Of a stretch of 37,963 bases of DNA, positions 1 to 6,979 are shown in pieces. The notes under the pieces are model-generated. The model did no database searches and was not told where the DNA came from. It saw only the letters and a program-made list of their open reading frames with translations. A program made the translations under genes and the position numbers. Source of the stretch: an uncultured Lachnospiraceae bacterium (GTDB lineage: Bacteria; Bacillota; Clostridia; Lachnospirales; Lachnospiraceae). Numbering within the stretch: position 1 is the first letter of the stretch; each line of letters begins with the position of its first letter. The DNA is taken from NCBI GenBank assembly GCA_904420225.1, contig CAJFUP010000216.1, positions 1 to 37,963 of the forward strand, given 5' to 3'.

Positions 1-570
1 CAGAAGGACGATGCGGTTGACCAGGCGGATCTGTGCGTAGGGAAGATTGGATACATCCTTATTGACGCGGAAAAAGTTCCCCATATTGTTCAAATTGGTA
101 TGGAGAAGGGTAATCAGCAGATATCCCATGGACAAATATATCATCAGGGAACGCAGCCATGGACTCTTTAAGTAGAGTCCCAAAAAATAAACGGCTAGAA
201 AGAGAAGTTCATAATAAATGGCAGGCGCCTGGGTCCATGGTTGGTTATCACTGATCCTGTGAATGATGTACGTCACAATCAGCAGTATGACGGCCAGCTC
301 CTGATAGACAAAATCAGCGGTATCTGTGCGGATCAAATATGGAATGATCAGCAGCGGGATACATACCAAGAGGAAGCTGAAGATGCTTCGGCATTTTCGC
401 TCCGCAAAAAAGAGAATGATAACAGCAGCCAGAATAAACAATGTCTTTACCATCAGGATTGTTTTGTCCGCATATGACTGCTGCGAGATGGGAATGGCCA
501 TCAGTGCCAAGAGCAGTATATACGAGTGGATGAATTCCAAAATATAGGTAAAACGGCTTTTAAATCTCAT
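1..570 (-). CDS. Polytopic membrane protein of the MoxR-DUF58 operon, 3' part missing
   Basis: The frame opens with ATG at 570 on the minus strand and stays open for 190 codons to the window edge, so the C-terminal part is not visible. The start overlaps the last 11 bases of the DUF58 gene, and a GGGAGGTGCAGC ribosome binding site sits inside that gene. The visible part is very hydrophobic, with about six likely membrane helices (roughly residues 16-28, 36-53, 60-78, 88-102, 117-132 and 136-155) separated by short charged loops. I recognise no motif. In MoxR-DUF58 operons the third gene is often a membrane protein carrying a transglutaminase-like domain further on; that would fit but cannot be seen here. 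Translational coupling to the DUF58 gene supports a shared role in envelope-associated complex assembly. This is a real gene by frame, start and context; its function is unknown. Confidence 0.8.
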   Translation of the reverse strand, partial: MRFKSRFTYILEFIHSYILLLALMAIPISQQSYADKTILMVKTLFILAAVIILFFAERKCRSIFSFLLVCIPLLIIPYLIRTDTADFVYQELAVILLIVTYIIHRISDNQPWTQAPAIYYELLFLAVYFLGLYLKSPWLRSLMIYLSMGYLLITLLHTNLNNMGNFFRVNKDVSNLPYAQIRLVNRIVLL

Positions 571-1690
571 GCTGCACCTCCCATTTCACAATTTCCAGAT
601 TATCAGAGGAGGATGTGGGTATCTCCTGATTTTTTTCGCACAGAGCAATCCACATGGCGCCGCTGCCCAGATCCGCCAGCTGTTTCAGATATTCTTTTCG
701 TTGATGACCAAAGCTGTTGCCGATGAGTATATAATAGGGGTGACGATTCCCCATATTGGCCAACTCTTCCGCCATTTGTTCTGTACAGGGAACTGGATCC
801 TGGGATAAGTCAATTCTGGACAGGCTTTCGTTGATGGCGTCCATTTGGCGGCGGCCGTTGCCCACTGGAACCTGGACGATTTCTTTTGTAATCTGATCCT
901 TTCCGTTGCACAGTATGCGGGTGGGGATGGACTGCTCCAGAAACCGAATGGCGAAGGATGCCGCAATGCGGATGGCCATTTCGTGAAGGTTCTCATATTT
1001 CCATAGGGTGTCATCCTGAAGATCCAGGAAGATGACAGCTTCCTGGGAGAGGGTGGAGTGATGGACATTCACCATTAAATCACCGGTTTTGGCAGTGGCC
1101 TTCCAATTGATCGAATTCATAGGGTCGGTAATCTCGTAATCGCGGATTCCACGAAATTCAAAGGGATCCTCAAATAAGTACCGCTTGCTCAACAGCGTTC
1201 CCATGGCTTTTTTGAAGGGGAGATCAATGGATTCTGTACTGACGGTGCGGGGATACACGTACATATATGCATTTTGCTTCACGGACTTCACCATGCTGCG
1301 GGATAAAAACAGATTGGTGGCCACCAGATTGGCCCGATCAATGGCGTAGAATCCCCGCTTTGTACATTGAAACTCCAGGGTTCTTGTGATTTTTTGGTAA
1401 AAGAGGATGGAAAAAATATCATGCCGATAGCTGAGATCGGAGACAGAAGTATTGTCATCGCCTCCAAAGCGCAGATTGCGGCTGATCTGGAATTTTACGT
1501 GGAGAATGGGGAGGGGAAGCCGCTTGGCATTGGTGATGACTTCCACCAGGGAGGCCGTTTCCCCTTCCACAACCACCTGTTTGGGAAAGCGGATGGAAAC
1601 CCCCAGTCCTTGGCTCCAGCGGCGTGCGTACAGCCGGTCCTGCACCAGATAGATCAGGGCGGCTCCCAAAAGTAATAAAAATATTGTCAT
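560..1690 (-). CDS. DUF58 domain-containing protein
   Basis: A 376-residue protein. It begins with a single hydrophobic segment (residues 2-17) and so is probably anchored by its N-terminus, with a soluble C-terminal half. The DUF58 hallmark is clear in the middle: a stretch ending in DPMNSINWKATAKTGDLMV, then a region resembling a von Willebrand A fold (AVIFLDLQDD). I chose ATG 1690 because GGAGGTTGCC lies directly upstream, 13 bases after the moxR stop; a longer in-frame opening to 1777 would run into moxR and has no binding site. DUF58 proteins pair with MoxR AAA+ ATPases and are thought to help assemble or mature envelope or metal-dependent complexes, though the client is rarely known. 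Family assignment is firm; the specific role is not. Confidence 0.9.
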   Translation of the reverse strand: MTIFLLLLGAALIYLVQDRLYARRWSQGLGVSIRFPKQVVVEGETASLVEVITNAKRLPLPILHVKFQISRNLRFGGDDNTSVSDLSYRHDIFSILFYQKITRTLEFQCTKRGFYAIDRANLVATNLFLSRSMVKSVKQNAYMYVYPRTVSTESIDLPFKKAMGTLLSKRYLFEDPFEFRGIRDYEITDPMNSINWKATAKTGDLMVNVHHSTLSQEAVIFLDLQDDTLWKYENLHEMAIRIAASFAIRFLEQSIPTRILCNGKDQITKEIVQVPVGNGRRQMDAINESLSRIDLSQDPVPCTEQMAEELANMGNRHPYYILIGNSFGHQRKEYLKQLADLGSGAMWIALCEKNQEIPTSSSDNLEIVKWEVQHEI

Positions 1691-1703
1691 GGCAACCTCC
1701 GTA

Positions 1704-2645
1704 TCAGCTGTTCCAGGTTTCTGTGGGTACGGGAATTTCGTCCAGAATGGAGTGTATCGTTTCTTGGCTGTCAGCAAGGATTCCCACGCTTCTGGAAAGA
1801 ATCAGGCGGTGGGCCAGCACAGGTACTGCCACCGCTTTGACATCCTCTGGCACGGCATACTCCCGCCCTTGAATCAGAGCGTATGCCTGTACAGCGCGCA
1901 GGAAAGCAAGTGTGCCTCTGGGGCTGACTCCAGAGACAATATCGGCGTGGTTTCTGGTGGCCTGTACGATGGATACCATATATGCGCGCAGTACCGGGTG
2001 AACAAATATGGTCTTATAGGCCTGCTGAAGTGTTAACAGATCTGCCTTTTGGCAGACAGGTTCCAGATGCTCCAAAGGCTGATCCTGTATGAAACGTTCC
2101 ATGATGGCCAATTCTTCGTCAGATGTGGGGAGTCCCATGGCCAATTGCATAAAAAATCGGTCCATTTGTGCCTCTGGCAGCGGAAAGGTGCCGGAGGTTT
2201 CCAGGGGATTCTGCGTAGCAATGACAAAAAAAGGTTCTTCCAGTCTGCGAGTTACGCCGTCCACTGTGATTTGCTTTTCTTCCATACATTCCAACAGACT
2301 GGATTGGGTGCGGGGAGTAGCGCGGTTGATTTCATCGGCCAGCAATATATTACAGAACGCAGGTCCTTTTTTGAAGACAAAATCGCTTTCTTTTTGATTG
2401 AAATAGTTTAAACCCGTCACATCGGAGGGCAGCAGATCTGGTGTGAACTGAATGCGGCTGAAGTTGGCGTCAATGGAACGGGCCAGAGATTTGGCCATGA
2501 CAGTTTTTCCGGTGCCGGGTACGTCCTCCAATAAAACATGGCCTCCAGCCACCAGAGACGTGAGTACCAGATCGATGACATGACTTTTGCCTATGAGCAC
2601 ACGTTCAATATTTTCTTTTACCGCCTGAATGGTTTTGTTTATCAT
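1704..2645 (-). CDS. MoxR-family AAA+ ATPase
   Basis: A 313-residue AAA+ ATPase of the MoxR/RavA class. Walker A is GHVLLEDVPGTGKT (about residues 35-48), Walker B is ILLADEINRA, and the sensor region VIATQNP is followed by the class-typical LPEAQMDRF. The C-terminal lid domain is present, so the protein is full length for the family. The start at 2645 follows AGGAGGTAATAAAG; an in-frame ATG at 2723 adds 26 residues that do not belong to the fold. It is the first gene of a minus-strand operon with the DUF58 gene and a membrane protein. MoxR ATPases act as chaperone-like machines, typically with DUF58 or VWA partners, to insert cofactors or remodel protein complexes. The substrate here cannot be told from sequence. 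Confidence 0.93.
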   Translation of the reverse strand: MINKTIQAVKENIERVLIGKSHVIDLVLTSLVAGGHVLLEDVPGTGKTVMAKSLARSIDANFSRIQFTPDLLPSDVTGLNYFNQKESDFVFKKGPAFCNILLADEINRATPRTQSSLLECMEEKQITVDGVTRRLEEPFFVIATQNPLETSGTFPLPEAQMDRFFMQLAMGLPTSDEELAIMERFIQDQPLEHLEPVCQKADLLTLQQAYKTIFVHPVLRAYMVSIVQATRNHADIVSGVSPRGTLAFLRAVQAYALIQGREYAVPEDVKAVAVPVLAHRLILSRSVGILADSQETIHSILDEIPVPTETWNS

Positions 2646-2711
2646 CTTTATTACCTCCTGAAGTTGATTTTTTCCCGGCTGGGGTGCCATTGGTACGAAT
2701 TGTTTAAAATA

Positions 2712-2717
2712 ATTATA
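2712..2717 (-). promoter_or_regulatory. Possible -10 element of the moxR operon
   Basis: Read on the minus strand, a perfect TATAAT lies 67 bases upstream of the moxR start. No convincing -35 element is seen at 16-18 bases, only a pyrimidine-rich stretch, so this is a tentative assignment. The rest of the 2646-2946 intergenic region (about 300 bases, between divergent genes) is AT-rich near 2750-2820 and holds no recognisable gene or RNA structure. Confidence 0.35.
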
Positions 2718-2946
2718 CAGCAAAAAAAGTCCGGGAGGTGATTTCTGTAATAAATCGGGGCTATTTTTGTATTTATTACGATTTTTTCATTTACATTTAG
2801 CGCGAGATATAGTAAATTTGATGAAAAGGGTGTGACAAATCAGTAACGGGAACAAGTGATGAAAGAGTGCGGGAGGCTGAGAAAGAAAAGAACGGTCTGC
2901 TGTTGCGGCATGGTCTGTATAAAAATTGAGAGGAGATACTGAATTC

Positions 2947-4233
2947 ATGGAGTGGAATAAGGAAACGTTCAAACAGCTTTGCTTTTTGGTGGCGTTTGGG
3001 GTGTTGCTGTATTTGGGAATTGAACATTTTGATGTGGTGATTTCTGTGTTGGGAACCATTTTGTCCCTTATTTTTCCATTTATTTTGGGGGGATGTATGG
3101 CATTTATCCTGAATGTTCCCATGCGCGCCATTGAGAAAGTGCTGTTTTCCAGGGTGAAAAATCAGTCTCGGCGTGTCAGGAGGCTAAAACGGGTGGCCAG
3201 TTTGTTTTTGACCCTGGTGCTGATTATTGGCATTGTATTCCTGGTGGTGTTTTTTGTGGTTCCAGAATTGTGGAGAACCATTATTACCATCGGAAATGAG
3301 ATCCCGGGATTTGTGAGGGAAACCCAGGCCTGGGCAGAGGAGACTCTGAAGAAATATCCGGAATTGGTGAGCTGGATCACAGGGCTGCAATTTGACTGGC
3401 AGTCCATGTGGCAGAATCTCATAACGTTTGTGGGAAATGGAGCGGGGAATATACTGAATTCCACTGTTTCTCTGGCCACTGGCATTGTGTCCGGCGTAAC
3501 CACCATGATCATCGCCTTTGTATTTTCCATTTACATCTTGGTGCAAAAGGAAGCATTGGGGCGTCAGGGGAAAATGGTTATTTACGCTTTCAGTAAAAAG
3601 CAGGTTGCGGAAAGACTGATCCGAATTTTTTCTCTGACCCACAGGACATTTGCCAATTTTCTCACCGGCCAGTGTGTGGAAGCGGTGATTCTGGGATGTA
3701 TGTTTGTGGTATCCATGGGGCTGCTGAAAATGCCGTATGCTCTGCTGATTGGCGTTCTGATCGCATTTACGGCCCTGATCCCCATCTTCGGGGCATTCAT
3801 CGGTTGTGTTATCGGTATTTTCCTAATCCTTATGGAAAGCCCCGTTCAGGCAGTGGTTTTTTTGATTTTGTTCCTTGTCCTTCAGCAGATTGAGGGAAAT
3901 CTGATCTATCCGCGTGTGGTGGGAAGCTCAGTAAATCTGCCGTCCATTTGGGTACTGGTGGCCGTGTCAGTGGGAGGCAGCCTTATGGGGATTGCCGGGA
4001 TGCTGATCTTCATTCCCATCGTATCCGTGATTTACGCTCTATTCTCAGAGCATGTGAAACATAAGGTGACAGAAAAGGGTATCAAAGTGCCGGTAAATCA
4101 GGAACCTTTGGATGAGGGCCCTCAGGGGATTTTTGGAAAATTGAAACAATTGAGACGTACAGGAAAACAAAAAAAGAATAAAAGTAAAGAGATGGAGGAA
4201 AAAACGGAACAGAACAAGCAGGACGGAAAATGA
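2947..4233 (+). CDS. AI-2E family transporter (DUF20 permease)
   Basis: A 428-residue integral membrane protein with the layout of the AI-2E exporter/YdiK/YtvI family. An N-terminal pair of helices (LCFLVAFGVLLYLGI and ISVLGTILSLIFPFILGG), a long charged loop, another helix pair, an extracytoplasmic amphipathic region and a C-terminal bundle are all visible. The conserved family core is near GVLIAFTALIPIFGAFIG and the EGNLIYPRVVGSSVNLP segment. The last 45 residues are Lys/Glu-rich and hydrophilic, a likely cytoplasmic tail. ATG 2947 is preferred because GAGGAGAT lies 11-18 bases upstream; a TTG start at 2926 is possible in frame but would place that site inside the gene. Family members range from TqsA to sodium/proton antiporter-like proteins, so the substrate cannot be inferred. 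It is divergent from the moxR operon and appears monocistronic. Confidence 0.9.
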   Translation: MEWNKETFKQLCFLVAFGVLLYLGIEHFDVVISVLGTILSLIFPFILGGCMAFILNVPMRAIEKVLFSRVKNQSRRVRRLKRVASLFLTLVLIIGIVFLVVFFVVPELWRTIITIGNEIPGFVRETQAWAEETLKKYPELVSWITGLQFDWQSMWQNLITFVGNGAGNILNSTVSLATGIVSGVTTMIIAFVFSIYILVQKEALGRQGKMVIYAFSKKQVAERLIRIFSLTHRTFANFLTGQCVEAVILGCMFVVSMGLLKMPYALLIGVLIAFTALIPIFGAFIGCVIGIFLILMESPVQAVVFLILFLVLQQIEGNLIYPRVVGSSVNLPSIWVLVAVSVGGSLMGIAGMLIFIPIVSVIYALFSEHVKHKVTEKGIKVPVNQEPLDEGPQGIFGKLKQLRRTGKQKKNKSKEMEEKTEQNKQDGK

Positions 4234-4294
4234 CGGCGTTTCGCTTGCGGTGTTTTTTTCGAAAACCGCCCACAGAGAGCATGGAAAATAACAG

Positions 4295-4323
4295 TTGAAA
4301 CGGAACATATATTCTGATATGAT
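4295..4323 (+). promoter_or_regulatory. Sigma-A-like promoter of the restriction-modification genes
   Basis: TTGAAA (4295-4300) and TATGAT (4318-4323) are separated by exactly 17 bases. The site lies 39 bases upstream of the methyltransferase start. No inverted repeat typical of a controller-protein (C-box) operator is seen, and no C-protein gene is present. Confidence 0.65.
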
Positions 4324-4361
4324 GGATAGAAGTAGAAAAGAGAAATTGAAGGGCTGAGAAG

Positions 4362-5300
4362 ATGATAACGACATTGGAAATATGTGCCGGGGCCGGCGGT
4401 CAGGCGTTGGGGCTTGAGCAGGCCGGTTTTCATCATATTGCGCTGGTGGAGATTGAAAAACAGTATTGTGATACGTTGAAAATAAATAGACCCAATTGGA
4501 ATGTGATTTGTCAGGATGTACAGGTATTTCAGGGAAAATTGTACCGGGGGCATGTGGACCTTCTGGCGGGAGGAGTTCCATGTCCTCCATTTTCTGTGGC
4601 AGGGAAGCAGCTGGGACGTCATGACGAGAGAGACTTGTTTCCAGAGGCCATCCGGCTGACAGAGGAGATTTTCCCCTGCGCTGTCATGTTGGAGAACGTG
4701 CGGGGGCTTCAGGATCCAAAATTTGATGAGTACAGAAGCTATATTGAGAAATCATTTGCTCAGTTGGGATATCGGATATTCTGGAGCCTGGTGAATTCTT
4801 CGGACTTTGGAGTGCCTCAGCTGCGCCCTCGGATGATTTTGGTGGGAATAAGGGAGGACTTTTATCACGGGGACTTTTGTTTTCCCTCTCCGGCAAAGAA
4901 GCCGCCCACTGTGGGCGAGACCCTGGAGGATCTTCTGGGGCAGAGAGGCTGGAAAGGAGTGGGGGCCTGGAAGCAAAAGGCGGATAAAATCGCCCCCACC
5001 ATTGTGGGAGGAAGCAAGAAACACGGAGGCCCGGATCTGGGACCCACCAGAGCCAAGCGTGCCTGGGCAGAGATGGGAATAGATGGAAAAGGAATCGCCA
5101 ATGAAGCTCCAGCGGCAGAATTCCAGGGGATGCCTCGCCTCACTTGCCGTATGGTGGCCAGGATTCAGGGGTTCCCCGATGAATGGGTATTTTCCGGCAG
5201 TAAGACGGCACAGTACCGCCAAATTGGCAATGCGTTTCCGCCGCCGGTGGCCTGTGCCATTGGGAAACAGATTAAGGAGTATTTTAAATGGAAGCATTGA
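4362..5300 (+). CDS. DNA (cytosine-5-)-methyltransferase, modification subunit of an NgoMIV-like type II system
   Basis: A 312-residue C5-cytosine methyltransferase that would methylate the host's own recognition sites using S-adenosylmethionine. Conserved motifs appear in order: motif I for cofactor binding (CAGAGGQALGLEQAGF, residues 8-23), motif IV with the catalytic cysteine (GGVPCPPFS, Cys74), motif VI (ENVRGL, 111-116), a central target-recognition region, and the C-terminal motif X (QIGNAFPPPVA). It is full length for the family. The ribosome binding site is weak (GGGCTGAGAAG). Its end overlaps the start of the endonuclease gene by 13 bases, so the two are translationally coupled with the methylase made first. 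The endonuclease neighbour predicts the target GCCGGC; which cytosine is methylated cannot be read from sequence. Confidence 0.95.
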   Translation: MITTLEICAGAGGQALGLEQAGFHHIALVEIEKQYCDTLKINRPNWNVICQDVQVFQGKLYRGHVDLLAGGVPCPPFSVAGKQLGRHDERDLFPEAIRLTEEIFPCAVMLENVRGLQDPKFDEYRSYIEKSFAQLGYRIFWSLVNSSDFGVPQLRPRMILVGIREDFYHGDFCFPSPAKKPPTVGETLEDLLGQRGWKGVGAWKQKADKIAPTIVGGSKKHGGPDLGPTRAKRAWAEMGIDGKGIANEAPAAEFQGMPRLTCRMVARIQGFPDEWVFSGSKTAQYRQIGNAFPPPVACAIGKQIKEYFKWKH

Positions 5301-6142
5301 TTGCAAAGGCCAGAAAGCGCTATCACCAGGCACTTCTGGGAACAATTCTCACTGTGGATAAAAACGGTGTGCCCTCCAATGCGGATAAGGCCAGCCGTCT
5401 GTCCATTGCACTGGCCAGAGGGATCACCAACCGGCTTCTGGCATCGGAGCAGACAAAGAGCCTGGGCCAAACCAGCGGGGCGAAATTTGAGGAGCTGAAT
5501 ATGGAGTTTCTGAGAGAGACATTTCCGAAGCTCCAGGGACTCCGTCCGGGAAAGTGGGAAATCCTGAAATTGGGAAATAACAATCGACTCAAGACATCGG
5601 ACTTTGCCCAGTATGAGCATCTCTCCTATCTTCAGGAATTGATGAAAGCCAATTCTCAACTGGCAGCATCTCTTGGAAATGATTATATGGTGGCGCCTGA
5701 TGTGATCATTTATCGTGAATTGTGTGCGGATGAGGAAATCAATGAAAGCGGTATGGTGGTGGACGACTCCGTGTGTCTGGGAGCCGATCTGCGAAAAAGC
5801 AATGGAGGAAAACCCATTCTTCATGCCAGTATCTCGGCAAAATGGACCATACGCAGCGACCGGGCCCAGAACAGCCGTACGGAGGCATTGAACCTGATTC
5901 GCAACAGAAAAGGACACCTGCCTCACATTGCTGTGGTTACAGGTGAACCCATGCCGTCACGCCTCTCTTCCTTGGCTTTGGGGACAGGAGACATCGACTG
6001 TGTGTACCATTTTGCACTGTATGAGCTGATGGAGTCCATACGGGAACTGGGGGACGAGGGCGCCATGGATATGCTGGATATTTTGATCCGCGGCAGGAGA
6101 TTGAAAGATATTTCCGATTTGCCGTTGGATCTTTGTGTATGA
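5288..6142 (+). CDS. NgoMIV-like type II restriction endonuclease (predicted GCCGGC)
   Basis: A 284-residue protein that I recognise as an NgoMIV homologue (NgoMIV is 286 residues). From my memory of the published structure, the catalytic residues Glu70, Asp140, Lys187 and Glu201 correspond here to Glu68, Asp138, Lys185 and Glu199, a constant offset of two. The inner-CCGG-reading segment is intact as SAKWTIRSDRAQN with Arg189, Asp191 and Arg192. The outer-base contacts Gln63 and Arg227 appear as Gln61 and Arg225, and an Asp near residue 33 may match Asp34. NgoMIV is a tetrameric enzyme that needs two sites and cuts G^CCGGC. The gene starts inside the methylase gene, with no frameshift or truncation, so the system looks active. 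Family assignment is firm; specificity is inferred from conserved contacts. Confidence 0.93.
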   Translation: MEALIAKARKRYHQALLGTILTVDKNGVPSNADKASRLSIALARGITNRLLASEQTKSLGQTSGAKFEELNMEFLRETFPKLQGLRPGKWEILKLGNNNRLKTSDFAQYEHLSYLQELMKANSQLAASLGNDYMVAPDVIIYRELCADEEINESGMVVDDSVCLGADLRKSNGGKPILHASISAKWTIRSDRAQNSRTEALNLIRNRKGHLPHIAVVTGEPMPSRLSSLALGTGDIDCVYHFALYELMESIRELGDEGAMDMLDILIRGRRLKDISDLPLDLCV

Positions 6143-6180
6143 TATAAAGACGGGCCGCCGATGGCAGAAAGGGGGAAGTA

Positions 6181-6822
6181 ATGAGCATCCGGATTCCCAT
6201 TGAAACCAGCGCAAGACATATTCATATTTCCAGGGAAGATTTTGAGAAGCTGTTTGGCCAGGGGGCAGAACTGACTTTTGTGAAAGAACTGAGTCAGCCC
6301 GGTCAATTTCTGGCCAAAGAGAGAATTACCATAGTGGGACCCAAGGGGTCCTTTATCCATGTGGCCGTACTGGGGCCGTTTAGGCAGGAAACACAGGTGG
6401 AGCTGTCACTCACCGATACGAGGAAAATAGGGCTTCCCGGTGTAATTCGTCAGTCAGGTGACATCCAGGGGACGCCTGGCTGTACGCTGGTAAACGGCCA
6501 TCGTTCCCTGGAAATTGCCAAAGGAGTCATTGTGGCAAAGCGCCATATTCATATGGCACCAGAGGATGCCATGAAGATGCATGTTTCAGATAATGACAAT
6601 GTGTTTGTTATTACCCAGAGTTATGAACGGTCTCTAATTTTTGCCGATGTCATTGTGCGTGTCAGCCCGTTATACCGTCTGGCGATGCATGTGGATACGG
6701 ATGAGGCCAATGCCTTTGCCAGCGAGACGCCTCCCACAGGTATCATTCTCCCTCTCTTTGACGGAAAGTCCTACAGCCTGCAGAAATGGGCAGAGGAGCT
6801 GCAATCTGGAATTAATCGCTGA
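6181..6822 (+). CDS. pduL: PduL-type phosphate propanoyltransferase / phosphotransacylase
   Basis: A 213-residue protein with two PduL (PTAC) repeats. Each repeat carries a metal-binding histidine motif, SARHIHIS (His13/His15) and AKRHIHMAPEDA (His122/His124), and the linker LGPFRQETQVELS is typical. PduL interconverts acyl-CoA and acyl-phosphate (acetyl or propionyl), linking CoA thioesters to ATP formation through acetate or propionate kinase. The N-terminus shows no microcompartment-targeting extension, and no shell protein, aldehyde dehydrogenase or kinase gene is nearby, so this is probably a cytosolic stand-alone enzyme replacing Pta. GGGGGAAGT precedes ATG 6181. It lies 38 bases after the endonuclease gene in the same direction and may be read through from it; no terminator or separate promoter is evident between them. 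Confidence 0.92.
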   Translation: MSIRIPIETSARHIHISREDFEKLFGQGAELTFVKELSQPGQFLAKERITIVGPKGSFIHVAVLGPFRQETQVELSLTDTRKIGLPGVIRQSGDIQGTPGCTLVNGHRSLEIAKGVIVAKRHIHMAPEDAMKMHVSDNDNVFVITQSYERSLIFADVIVRVSPLYRLAMHVDTDEANAFASETPPTGIILPLFDGKSYSLQKWAEELQSGINR

Positions 6823-6897
6823 TGCATGTAGCGGTTTCGGTGCGGGGGAAGAGTTTTAACTTTGGTGCTAGTTTATATTTTTTTTATAATTTTTTTC

Positions 6898-6926
6898 TTT
6901 ACAAATGTGAGAATATGGGATACTAT
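6898..6926 (+). promoter_or_regulatory. Sigma-A-like promoter of clpB
   Basis: TTTACA (6898-6903) and TACTAT (6921-6926) are 17 bases apart, downstream of an AT-rich stretch and 53 bases before the clpB start. I see neither a CIRCE inverted repeat (HrcA) nor the tandem heptamers bound by CtsR around it. Confidence 0.7.
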
Positions 6927-6979
6927 TGTTATATGCAATATAGAACAAATAACATAACATGCCCAGTGGGAGGTGTCCT

